From assembly GCF_902833045.1 (NCBI RefSeq), contig NZ_CADFDU010000013.1, positions 124,001-188,000 of the forward strand: a DNA stretch of 64,000 nucleotides, read 5' to 3'. Shown piece after piece: positions 1 through 6,763 of this stretch. The DNA comes from Burkholderia sp. BCC0322. GTDB taxonomy: Bacteria; Pseudomonadota; Gammaproteobacteria; Burkholderiales; Burkholderiaceae. A model generated the notes under the pieces. It did no database searches and was not told where the DNA came from. It saw only the letters and a list, made by a program, of their open reading frames with translations. Each line of letters starts with the position of its first letter. Positions within the stretch are counted from its first letter, which is position 1. The position numbers and the translations under genes were made by a program.

Positions 1-527
1 ACGCGCTGTTCATCGCGTACGCGCCGGTCGACCATCCGCAGATCGCCGTCGCGCTGGTCGTCGAGAACGGCGGCTGGGGGGCGCAGGCCGCCGGCCCGAT
101 CGCGCGCCGCGTGCTCGACTTCTACCTCGTCGACCGCCAGAACCCGAAGAACGAAGCCGCGGCCGTGGCTGCCGCGGCGTCGGCGACCGAACCCGTCAAC
201 GCGCCGGTGATCGGTGACGCGAACAAGCCCGCCGCCGTCGCGGCCGGCTTCACCGCGCTGCCGCAGCCGGTCGTGCCGACCGCGGCCAGCGCGGCGGAAG
301 CGGCATCGGCGGCAGCTGCCTCCGAAGCGTCGGCTGCCGCCGGCGCCAGCGCCGCCCCGCCGGCCAGCGCCGCTGCGCCGATGGCCGCGAGCCTGCCGCC
401 GATCCGGCGCCCGCACCGGCCACGCCGGCCCGCCAGCGACGCGCAGCCGCTCGTCGCCACGCCGCGCGACGACAATCACCGTGCAACGGCCCCCGCGAAG
501 GCGGCGGACGCCGGCACCGCTCATTAA
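1..527 (+). CDS. mrdA: Penicillin-binding protein 2, C-terminal part (partial)
   Basis: The reading frame is open from position 3 and enters from the left edge, so only the last ~174 residues are present. The first ~50 residues (ALFIAYAPVDHPQIAVALVV, then ENGGWG) are the end of a transpeptidase domain, and the short segment ending in RVLDFYL is the usual PBP2 C-terminus. PBP2 is the peptidoglycan transpeptidase that works with RodA in lateral wall growth. rodA follows after 11 bases, so the two are co-transcribed. Beyond the domain the protein carries an unusually long Ala/Pro-rich, low-complexity tail of about 125 residues that is not needed for catalysis in the family. The start and active site lie outside the window. 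Confidence 0.88.
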   Translation, partial: ALFIAYAPVDHPQIAVALVVENGGWGAQAAGPIARRVLDFYLVDRQNPKNEAAAVAAAASATEPVNAPVIGDANKPAAVAAGFTALPQPVVPTAASAAEAASAAAASEASAAAGASAAPPASAAAPMAASLPPIRRPHRPRRPASDAQPLVATPRDDNHRATAPAKAADAGTAH

Positions 528-538
528 CGGAGAAAGGC

Positions 539-1687
539 ATGCAATTCGACAAGCGCGCCTGGCTCGACAAGATCAAGCAGATGTTCGCGGGCTTCGACCG
601 CCCGCTCGCCCTCATCGTGTTCCTGCTGCTGTGCGTCGGCATCGTCACGCTGTACAGCGCGGCGATCGACATGCCGGGCCGTGTCGAGGACCAGTTGCGC
701 AACATCCTGCTGACGTTCGTGCTGATGTGGGTGATCGCCAACATCCCGCCAACGACGCTGATGCGCTTCGCGGTTCCGCTCTACACGTTCGGGGTCGCGC
801 TATTGGTTGCGGTCGCGCTGTTCGGGATGACCAAGAAGGGCGCGAAGCGCTGGCTGAACGTCGGCGTCGTGATCCAGCCGTCGGAAATCCTCAAGATCGC
901 GACACCGCTGATGCTCGCGTGGTACTACCAGCGCCGTGAAGGCGGGCTGCGCTGGTACGACTTCGTCGCCGCGTTCGGGATCCTGCTGGTGCCGGTCGGG
1001 CTGATCGCGAAGCAGCCCGACCTCGGCACGGGCCTGCTCGTGTTCGCGGCCGGCTTCTTCGTGATCTACCTCGCCGGCCTGTCGTTCAAGCTGATCGTGC
1101 CGGTGCTCGTCGCGGGCGTGATCGCGGTCGGCTCGATCGCCGTGTTCGAAGAGCGCATCTGCCAGCCCGAAGTGCAGTGGCCGCTGATGCACGATTACCA
1201 GAAGCACCGCGTGTGTACGCTGCTCGACCCGACTTCCGACCCGCTCGGCAAGGGCTTCCACACGATCCAGGCCGTGATCGCGATCGGCTCGGGCGGCGTG
1301 CTCGGCAAGGGTTACCTGAAAGGCACGCAGGCGCACCTCGAATTCATTCCCGAAAAGCACACCGACTTCATCTTCGCGGTGTTCTCGGAGGAGTGGGGGC
1401 TCGTCGGCGGGCTCGTGCTGCTGACGCTGTACATGGCGCTGATCGCGCGCGGGCTCTATATCGCCGCGCAGGGCGCGACGCTGTTCGGTCGCCTGCTCGC
1501 GGGCTCGCTCACGCTCGCGTTCTTCGTCTATGCGTTCGTCAACATCGGGATGGTGAGCGGCGTGCTGCCGGTCGTCGGCGTGCCGCTGCCGTTCATGAGT
1601 TACGGCGGCACCGCGCTCACGACGCTCGGCATCGCGATCGGGATGATCATGAGCGTCGGGCGGCAGCGGCGGTTGATGAAGAGTTGA
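539..1687 (+). CDS. rodA: Rod shape-determining protein RodA (SEDS glycosyltransferase)
   Basis: 382 residues, normal length for RodA. The protein is a string of about ten hydrophobic segments and carries the SEDS-family signatures: an internal KQPDLGTGLL stretch with the conserved Asp, the EKHTDFIFAV loop, and the C-terminal PLPFMSYGGTALT motif. RodA polymerises lipid II into glycan strands in the inner membrane and partners with PBP2, whose gene lies immediately upstream. The start ATG follows an AACGGAGAAAGGC ribosome site. A strong rho-independent terminator follows 25 bases after the stop, closing the operon. Confidence 0.96.
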   Translation: MQFDKRAWLDKIKQMFAGFDRPLALIVFLLLCVGIVTLYSAAIDMPGRVEDQLRNILLTFVLMWVIANIPPTTLMRFAVPLYTFGVALLVAVALFGMTKKGAKRWLNVGVVIQPSEILKIATPLMLAWYYQRREGGLRWYDFVAAFGILLVPVGLIAKQPDLGTGLLVFAAGFFVIYLAGLSFKLIVPVLVAGVIAVGSIAVFEERICQPEVQWPLMHDYQKHRVCTLLDPTSDPLGKGFHTIQAVIAIGSGGVLGKGYLKGTQAHLEFIPEKHTDFIFAVFSEEWGLVGGLVLLTLYMALIARGLYIAAQGATLFGRLLAGSLTLAFFVYAFVNIGMVSGVLPVVGVPLPFMSYGGTALTTLGIAIGMIMSVGRQRRLMKS

Positions 1688-1712
1688 CCGCGCGACACGC
1701 ACCGCACGAAGC

Positions 1713-1742
1713 AAAACGGCGCCTCGGCGCCGTTTTTTTTCG
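1713..1742 (+). terminator. Rho-independent terminator after rodA
   Basis: Perfect GC-rich stem ACGGCGCC / GGCGCCGT with a two-base loop, followed by eight to nine T residues. It ends the mrdA-rodA transcript and separates it from the convergent leftward genes. Confidence 0.9.
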
Positions 1743-1787
1743 ACCGTGCCTAGCGAACGCGGCCGCACTTCGCAGCGCCGCCCCCGC

Positions 1788-2564
1788 TCACGGCGGCGGT
1801 ACGTGCGCCCCGCCCGGCCCCGCGCCGGCGCCCGATGCCGGCCCCTGCGCCTTCAGCCGCGCACTCAGCTCCTTGAATTTCAGCCCGGCCGTCTCGTCGC
1901 CCTGCGCGGCCGCCGCCGCGTAATAGGCCCGCGCGATGTTGAGGTTCTGCGCGACGCCGTCGCCGCCGCGCTCGTAGAACGACGCGGTCACGTACTGCGC
2001 GGTCGGCTCGCCGGCGTCGGCGGCCTGCTTGTACCACGTGAACGCCTGCCGGTTGTCGCGGGGCGTGCCGCGCCCGTCGAGGAACTGGTTCGCGAGCGAC
2101 AGCTCGGCCTGCACATGCCCCTGCTTCGCCGCCCGCAGGAACCAGCGGTGCGCTTCGGCCGGATCGCGCGTGACGAACTCGCCGTCGTCGAACATCCGGC
2201 CATACACGTACTGCGCATGCGACATGTTCGCGTCGGCCGCGCGCTTCAGCCAGCGCAGCCCTTCGTCGACGTTCGCGGTCACGCCTTCGCCCGTCAGCAG
2301 CATCATCGCGTAGTTGAATTGTGCGAGACGGTCGCCGCGCTCGGCCGCGTCGTGGAACTGCACCAGCGCCGCACGATAGTCGCCGGCGTTGTAGTCGGCG
2401 ACCGCCGATTGCGTCTCGCGCGACGGATCAGGCTTCGCTTGCGGCGCGCCCTGTGCGGCCGCCGCGATACACACGGCCCACAGGCCGAGCAGCGCGCCGA
2501 CCTGCCCGCGCCTCCCGATCACACCCTGCGCGCGCCCACGGCACACGCCCTCGCCACCGTTCAT
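1788..2564 (-). CDS. Sel1-repeat (SLR/TPR-like) exported protein
   Basis: 258 residues from the ATG at 2564. That start overlaps the stop of the upstream aldolase gene by four bases (ATGA), which suggests translational coupling. The N-terminus has a hydrophobic stretch (GALLGLWAVCIAAAAQG), probably a signal peptide or anchor. It is followed by four to five ~36-residue helical repeats of the Sel1 type (for example LRWLKRAADANMSHAQYVYG and ALVQFHDAAERGDRLAQFNY). Such solenoids mediate protein-protein contacts. No enzyme domain is visible. The tail is Gly/Pro/Ala-rich. The specific partner cannot be told from the sequence. Confidence 0.82.
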   Translation of the reverse strand: MNGGEGVCRGRAQGVIGRRGQVGALLGLWAVCIAAAAQGAPQAKPDPSRETQSAVADYNAGDYRAALVQFHDAAERGDRLAQFNYAMMLLTGEGVTANVDEGLRWLKRAADANMSHAQYVYGRMFDDGEFVTRDPAEAHRWFLRAAKQGHVQAELSLANQFLDGRGTPRDNRQAFTWYKQAADAGEPTAQYVTASFYERGGDGVAQNLNIARAYYAAAAAQGDETAGLKFKELSARLKAQGPASGAGAGPGGAHVPPP

Positions 2565-3346
2565 GACCGTACCTCCTGCAGCGCCTGCCGCGTTGCGCGC
2601 AACAGCCAGCTTACGTCGGCCGACAGCGTGATCATCCGGTAGCCGGCCTCGCGATACTGGCGCGCGACCGCCGTATCGCCCGCGAAGATGCCGACCGCGA
2701 CGCCAGCCTGCCGGCCGGCCGCGAGCACGCGCGCCATCGCGGTTTCGACGTCCGGGTGACGGATGTCGCCAAGGTGCCCGAGGCTCGCCGCGAGGTCCGC
2801 CGGACCGACGAACAGGCAATCGACGCCGGGCAGCGCCGCAATCCGCTCGACTTCATCGACGCCGCGCGCCGATTCGATCTGCACGATCACCGCGACCTGC
2901 GCGTTCGCCGTCTGCACGTAATCGCGGCGCATGCCGAACGCCGCCGCGCGCACCATGCCCGCGACGCCGCGCAGCCCGTCCGGCGAATCGGGCGACGGAT
3001 AGCGCGTCAGCCGCACCGCATGCGCGGCCTCGTCCGGTGTCTCGATACCTGGAAACATCAGCGTGCGTGCGCCCGCATCGAGCGCGCGCTTCACGAGCCA
3101 CGGCTCGCGCGCCGGCACACGCACGACGGGCTCGCTCGGCAGATGGGCGGCGGCGATCGCGCGCAGTTGCGATGCAACATCGCGGCTGTCGTTCGGCGCG
3201 TGCTCCATGTCGATGCAGAGCCAGTCGTAGCCGGCATGCGCGAGCGCTTCCGCGGCCGAGTCGCTGCCGAGCGACAGCCACAGGCCGTACAGCGGCTCGT
3301 CGCCGTCGTGCAGGCGTTGTTTGAGGGAATTGGTGAGCGTGCTCAT
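2561..3346 (-). CDS. HpcH/HpaI-type class II aldolase
   Basis: 261 residues from the ATG at 3346 (MSTLTNSLKQ); the frame stays open further upstream but without family similarity. The TIM-barrel aldolase pattern is clear: GLWLSLGS near the start, DMEHAPND (~residues 45-52), VRVPAREPWLVKRALDAGA, the metal-binding IVQIESARGVDEVERI segment, and FVGPADLAASLG. The family makes metal-dependent retro-aldol cleavages of 2-keto-3-deoxy acids (for example 2-dehydro-3-deoxyglucarate or 4-hydroxy-2-oxoheptanedioate), releasing pyruvate. The substrate is not deducible. It is the first gene of a two-gene unit with the Sel1-repeat protein. Confidence 0.88.
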   Translation of the reverse strand: MSTLTNSLKQRLHDGDEPLYGLWLSLGSDSAAEALAHAGYDWLCIDMEHAPNDSRDVASQLRAIAAAHLPSEPVVRVPAREPWLVKRALDAGARTLMFPGIETPDEAAHAVRLTRYPSPDSPDGLRGVAGMVRAAAFGMRRDYVQTANAQVAVIVQIESARGVDEVERIAALPGVDCLFVGPADLAASLGHLGDIRHPDVETAMARVLAAGRQAGVAVGIFAGDTAVARQYREAGYRMITLSADVSWLLRATRQALQEVRS

Positions 3347-3652
3347 CGATACGGCCTCCAGGACGGAACGGCAATCGAACGGGACAAGCAACGGGCAACG
3401 CGGAGCGCGACACGCCGGGCAGCGATGCACGGCGGCGCCGGGACCGGGCCCTGGAACGTTGGTCGGCCGTAGGCGGCCGATCTGACAGCGCCGGCCGCAC
3501 GATCGCGCACGGCAGCGTTTTCGGCGCCACGCAACGATCATAGCGCGGCGTTACGCGGAATGTGGGAACGGTCGGGGAGCGAGGCGGGACAAGGCCGCGG
3601 GTGCGGCGTCAGGCAGCCCGCGCCGGCTGGCGGGGCTGCCGGGAAGGCAGGA
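3347..3652. other. Intergenic leader between queD and the aldolase gene
   Basis: 306 bases without a convincing gene. They form the upstream region of the leftward aldolase and the downstream region of queD. The composition is GC-rich with open frames by chance. No clear terminator, promoter consensus or inverted repeat was recognised. Confidence 0.5.
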
Positions 3653-4105
3653 TCAGCGGTCGGACTGGCGCTCGACGTCGGCCCAGCAGTTCGGCGTTTC
3701 GTACAGGCGCACGCGCTCGAGCCGCAGGTTCACGCCGTAGTGCGCGTCGTAGACGTTCGCGAGGATGTCGAACGCGAGCGCCGCGAGATTCTCGACGGTC
3801 GGGATCCGGTCGATCACGACGGTCTTGTGGTCAGCCATCTGCTCGAGGAACGAGCGCACGACCTCATCGCGCGCGTAGACCAGGAACGCGTGGTCCCACT
3901 TGCCGACCAGGTGCTCCATCGCGAGCGCCTTCACGTCGGCGAAATCCATCACCATGCCGCGGTCGGGCGCCCCCTCGGTATCGACGAGATCGCCGCGCAG
4001 CGTGACTTCGAGCACGTAGCGATGACCATGCAGGTTCCGGCACTGGCTGCGGTGGTCGGGAATGCGGTGGCCCGCGTCGAATTCGAGTTTTCGGGTAATC
4101 AGCAC
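3653..4105 (-). CDS. queD: 6-carboxy-5,6,7,8-tetrahydropterin synthase
   Basis: 150 residues, of the PTPS/QueD family. QueD converts dihydroneopterin triphosphate to 6-carboxytetrahydropterin, the second step of preQ0/queuosine synthesis. The zinc-binding histidines are in FDAGHRI and NLHGHRY, with the catalytic Cys just before the latter (SQCRNLHGH). The mid-region DFADVK and the ETPNCWADV tail are typical. It is the last gene of the leftward queC-queE-queD cluster; queE ends 18 bases upstream of its start. The cluster arrangement supports the biosynthetic assignment over a eukaryotic-type pterin synthase. Confidence 0.95.
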   Translation of the reverse strand: MLITRKLEFDAGHRIPDHRSQCRNLHGHRYVLEVTLRGDLVDTEGAPDRGMVMDFADVKALAMEHLVGKWDHAFLVYARDEVVRSFLEQMADHKTVVIDRIPTVENLAALAFDILANVYDAHYGVNLRLERVRLYETPNCWADVERQSDR

Positions 4106-4123
4106 GATGTCAAAAGCCGGAGC

Positions 4124-4756
4124 TCAGGGAATGTTCAGATATTTGTGGGTCTGCATCGACAACCGCCACTGCGGATGACGCTTGCACCAGTCGATCGCGA
4201 GCTTCGTATTGAGGTCGCGCGACGGGCCGTCCATCGGCTGGACGAGGAAATACGCGAAGTCGAGCTTCGCGTAGTCGGCCAGCCGCTGGTTGTCCTGCGG
4301 GATCACGACCTTCAGCTCGTCGCCCTTCGTGACGACGAGCGGCGCATCGGCCTTCGGGCTCACGCAGATCCAGTCGATCGATTCGAGCACCGGCAGCGAG
4401 CCGTTGGTCTCGATCGCGATCTCGAAGCCGGCCGCGTGCAGCGCATCGACGAGCGCCTGGTCGAGCTGCAGCATCGGTTCACCGCCCGTGCAGACGACGA
4501 AGCGGTGCGCCTCGCCCTCCGGCCACAGGCCGGCGATCGTCGCGACGAGCGCTTCGGCGTCCTTGAACTTGCCGCCGTTCTCGCCGTCGGTGCCGACGAA
4601 GTCGGTATCGCAGAAGCGGCACACGGCCTCCGCACGATCCTCTTCGCGGCCCGACCACAGGTTGCAGCCGGCGAACCGGCAGAACACGGCCGGCCGGCCG
4701 GCGTTCGCGCCCTCGCCCTGCAACGTGTAGAAAATTTCCTTGACCGCGTAAGTCAT
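4124..4756 (-). CDS. queE: 7-carboxy-7-deazaguanine synthase (radical SAM)
   Basis: 210 residues. QueE uses S-adenosylmethionine and a [4Fe-4S] cluster to rearrange 6-carboxytetrahydropterin into 7-carboxy-7-deazaguanine. The cluster cysteines are visible as C31-X14-C46-X2-C49, the atypical CX14CX2C spacing described for the crystallised Burkholderia multivorans enzyme, instead of the usual CX3CX2C. Further landmarks are FYTLQGEGANAGRPAVF at the N-terminus and the TGGEPMLQLD SAM-binding motif. It lies between queC and queD on the same strand. Confidence 0.96.
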   Translation of the reverse strand: MTYAVKEIFYTLQGEGANAGRPAVFCRFAGCNLWSGREEDRAEAVCRFCDTDFVGTDGENGGKFKDAEALVATIAGLWPEGEAHRFVVCTGGEPMLQLDQALVDALHAAGFEIAIETNGSLPVLESIDWICVSPKADAPLVVTKGDELKVVIPQDNQRLADYAKLDFAYFLVQPMDGPSRDLNTKLAIDWCKRHPQWRLSMQTHKYLNIP

Positions 4757-4831
4757 CGTCCTTGGTCCGGCTCGCGCCGCTCGTTGTCGATCAGAATCCG
4801 TTATCCATCCAGCGCTACCGGCGCACCCGCG

Positions 4832-5566
4832 TCACAGCGGCGCTTCGGTCACCCGCTCGCCCTTCAGGTAGGCCTCGTAGCCGCGCTTGCGCAGCTTGCA
4901 GGCCGGGCATTCGCCGCAGCCGAAGCCCCAGTCGTGCAGTTCCGCATGCTCGCCCACGTAGCACGTGTGTGTCTCGACGCGGATCAGTTCGACGAGCGCT
5001 TCACCGCCGAGCTGTTCGGCGAGCTGCCACGTTTGCGCCTTGTCGAGCCACATCAGCGGCGTCTCGAGCACGACGCGCGTGTCCATCCCGAGGTTCAGCG
5101 CGACCTGCAGCGCCTTCATCGTGTCGTCGCGGCAGTCGGGATAGCCCGAGAAATCCGTCTCGCACATCCCGCCGACCAGCACCCGCAGCCCGCGGCGATA
5201 GGCGATCGCCGCGGCGATCGTCATGAACATCAGGTTGCGGCCCGGCACGAACGTGTTCGGCAGGCCGTTCGCCGCCGTCTCGATCTCGATCGTGCGCGTC
5301 ATCGCGGTATCGCTGATCGCGCCGAGCACCGACAGGTCGATCATGTGATCGTCGCCGAGCCGGTCCGACCATGCGGGAAACCTGCGCTTGAGCGCTTCGC
5401 GCACGCCTTCGCGACATTCGAGCTCGACGCGGTGGCGCTGGCCGTAATCGAAGCCGAGCGTCTCGACCGTCTGGTAGCGTTCGAGAGCCCATGCCACGCA
5501 CGTGGCCGAGTCCTGGCCGCCGGAAAACAACACGAGCGCGCCGTCTTTAGCGTCTGTCCGAATCAC
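4832..5566 (-). CDS. queC: 7-cyano-7-deazaguanine synthase
   Basis: 244 residues, starting at a GTG at 5566 ([20 protein letters not shown]). This start is chosen because a GGAG ribosome site sits seven bases upstream and the PP-loop comes where the family has it. The frame is open for 38 further codons upstream, but that extension is Arg/Gly-rich and unlike the family. QueC is an ATP-dependent enzyme turning 7-carboxy-7-deazaguanine into preQ0. The PP-loop SGGQDSAT and the C-terminal zinc site [16 protein letters not shown] (Cys residues spaced C-X2-C-X2-C) are intact. It is first in the leftward queC-queE-queD operon. Confidence 0.95.
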   Translation of the reverse strand: MIRTDAKDGALVLFSGGQDSATCVAWALERYQTVETLGFDYGQRHRVELECREGVREALKRRFPAWSDRLGDDHMIDLSVLGAISDTAMTRTIEIETAANGLPNTFVPGRNLMFMTIAAAIAYRRGLRVLVGGMCETDFSGYPDCRDDTMKALQVALNLGMDTRVVLETPLMWLDKAQTWQLAEQLGGEALVELIRVETHTCYVGEHAELHDWGFGCGECPACKLRKRGYEAYLKGERVTEAPL

Positions 5567-5885
5567 CGTGAAACTCCGTGAATGTGTAGGCTCGCGTCGC
5601 GCTGCGCCCCGGGGCCGGCTGCCGCCGGGCGGCCCGACGCGTGCCGGCCTGAGCCGGCTCGACCAGTATAGGCAGCGCAATCGGCCGCGAACGCGGCGGA
5701 GCGCTTATACCGCCCATCGCGCGGCATCGTTGCCGCGCGCCACGGCGGCGCCACGCTGACAGCCTGCCGTGCGCATGAAGCGATGCGCTAAGTTATTGAG
5801 CGGACACGGATTTTATCATGCCCTCACGAATACTGCCGGGCACGCCACCTCACGCCTCTCGTCACGCAAACCCCACCACAAACGA

Positions 5886-5919
5886 AAAACCCCAAGAACC
5901 TTCCGATTCTTGGGGTTTT
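5886..5919 (-). terminator. Terminator downstream of tRNA-Phe
   Basis: A 13-bp inverted repeat, AAAACCCCAAGAA / TTCTTGGGGTTTT, lies six bases beyond the CCA end of the leftward tRNA-Phe gene. T-runs on both strands make it able to work in both directions. The rest of the 358-base gap between queC and the tRNA (5567-5924) shows no gene. Confidence 0.88.
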
Positions 5920-5924
5920 AATTC

Positions 5925-6000
5925 TGGTGGCCTGGGACGGAATCGAACCATCGACACGCGGATTTTCAATCCGCTGCTCTACCAACTGAGCTACCGGGCC
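5925..6000 (-). tRNA. tRNA-Phe (GAA)
   Basis: 76 bases including an encoded CCA end. The cloverleaf is readable: D stem GCTC/GAGC, anticodon stem GCGGA/TCCGC with loop TTGAAAA (anticodon GAA), and T stem GATGG/CCGTC with the TTCGATT loop. The acceptor stem GGCCCGG/CCAGGCC pairs except for one C-A opposition at position 5-68. A terminator follows. Confidence 0.97.
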
Positions 6001-6061
6001 AACGAAGAAGAGAAAGTATATCGGCCCTTCTTCACTTGCGCAAGTACTTTCGCAAAATATT

Positions 6062-6763
6062 TTAAACAGCGCCTTCGGACGGCTTCTTGCCGAGCTCGAC
6101 GCCAAGCTGCTTGAGCTTGCGATACAGGTGCGTACGCTCGAGGCCCGTCTTCTCCGCGACGCGCGTCATGCTGCCGTTTTCGCGGGCGAGGTGATATTCG
6201 AAGTACGCGCGCTCGAACGCATCGCGCGCTTCGCGCAGCGGGATGTCGAACGGAATCGCAGCCGTCTGGCCTGCGAGGCCGAGTGCCGAAGCCATGTCGT
6301 CGCCGAGCGTCGGCAGCGCAGCCGCGGACGCAACCGCCGCGGGCCCCGCTGCCTGCCCCGCACCGGCCCTCGCTGCCGCGTTCGCGGACACCGGCGCCGC
6401 ACCGCGCGCGAGTCCGTGCTCGACGGACTTCAGCAGCTTCTGAAGCGCGATGGGCTTCTCGAGGAAATCGAGCGCGCCGATCTTCGTCGCCTCGACGGCC
6501 GTATCGATCGTCGCGTGCCCGGACATCATGATCACGGGCATCGTCAGCAGCCCCTGCGCTGCCCACTCCTTGAGCAACGTCACACCGTCGGTATCGGGCA
6601 TCCAGATATCGAGCAGCACGAGATCGGGCGCCTGATTCAACCGGTATTCCCGCGCGGCCTGCGCGTTCTCCGCCGCCTCGACGACATGTCCTTCGTCGCT
6701 GAGGATCTCCGAGAGCAATTCCCGGATGCCCATTTCATCATCTACCACCAGGATGGTTGCCAT
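6062..6763 (-). CDS. NtrX-like response regulator lacking the AAA+ domain
   Basis: 233 residues. The first ~120 form a receiver domain (ILVVDDEMGIRELL, phospho-acceptor in LVLLDIWMPDTDG, KPIALQKLL at the end). The last ~50 form a Fis-type helix-turn-helix (MTRVAEKTGLERTHLYRKLK). Between them is only a low-complexity Ala-rich linker of about 60 residues. Classical NtrX has a ~230-residue sigma-54-activating AAA+ module there, which is absent, so this protein cannot activate sigma-54 polymerase by the usual mechanism. Its start codon directly abuts the stop of the kinase gene ntrY upstream, its likely partner. The frame is intact, so the shortness is not a recent frameshift. Confidence 0.9.
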   Translation of the reverse strand: MATILVVDDEMGIRELLSEILSDEGHVVEAAENAQAAREYRLNQAPDLVLLDIWMPDTDGVTLLKEWAAQGLLTMPVIMMSGHATIDTAVEATKIGALDFLEKPIALQKLLKSVEHGLARGAAPVSANAAARAGAGQAAGPAAVASAAALPTLGDDMASALGLAGQTAAIPFDIPLREARDAFERAYFEYHLARENGSMTRVAEKTGLERTHLYRKLKQLGVELGKKPSEGAV

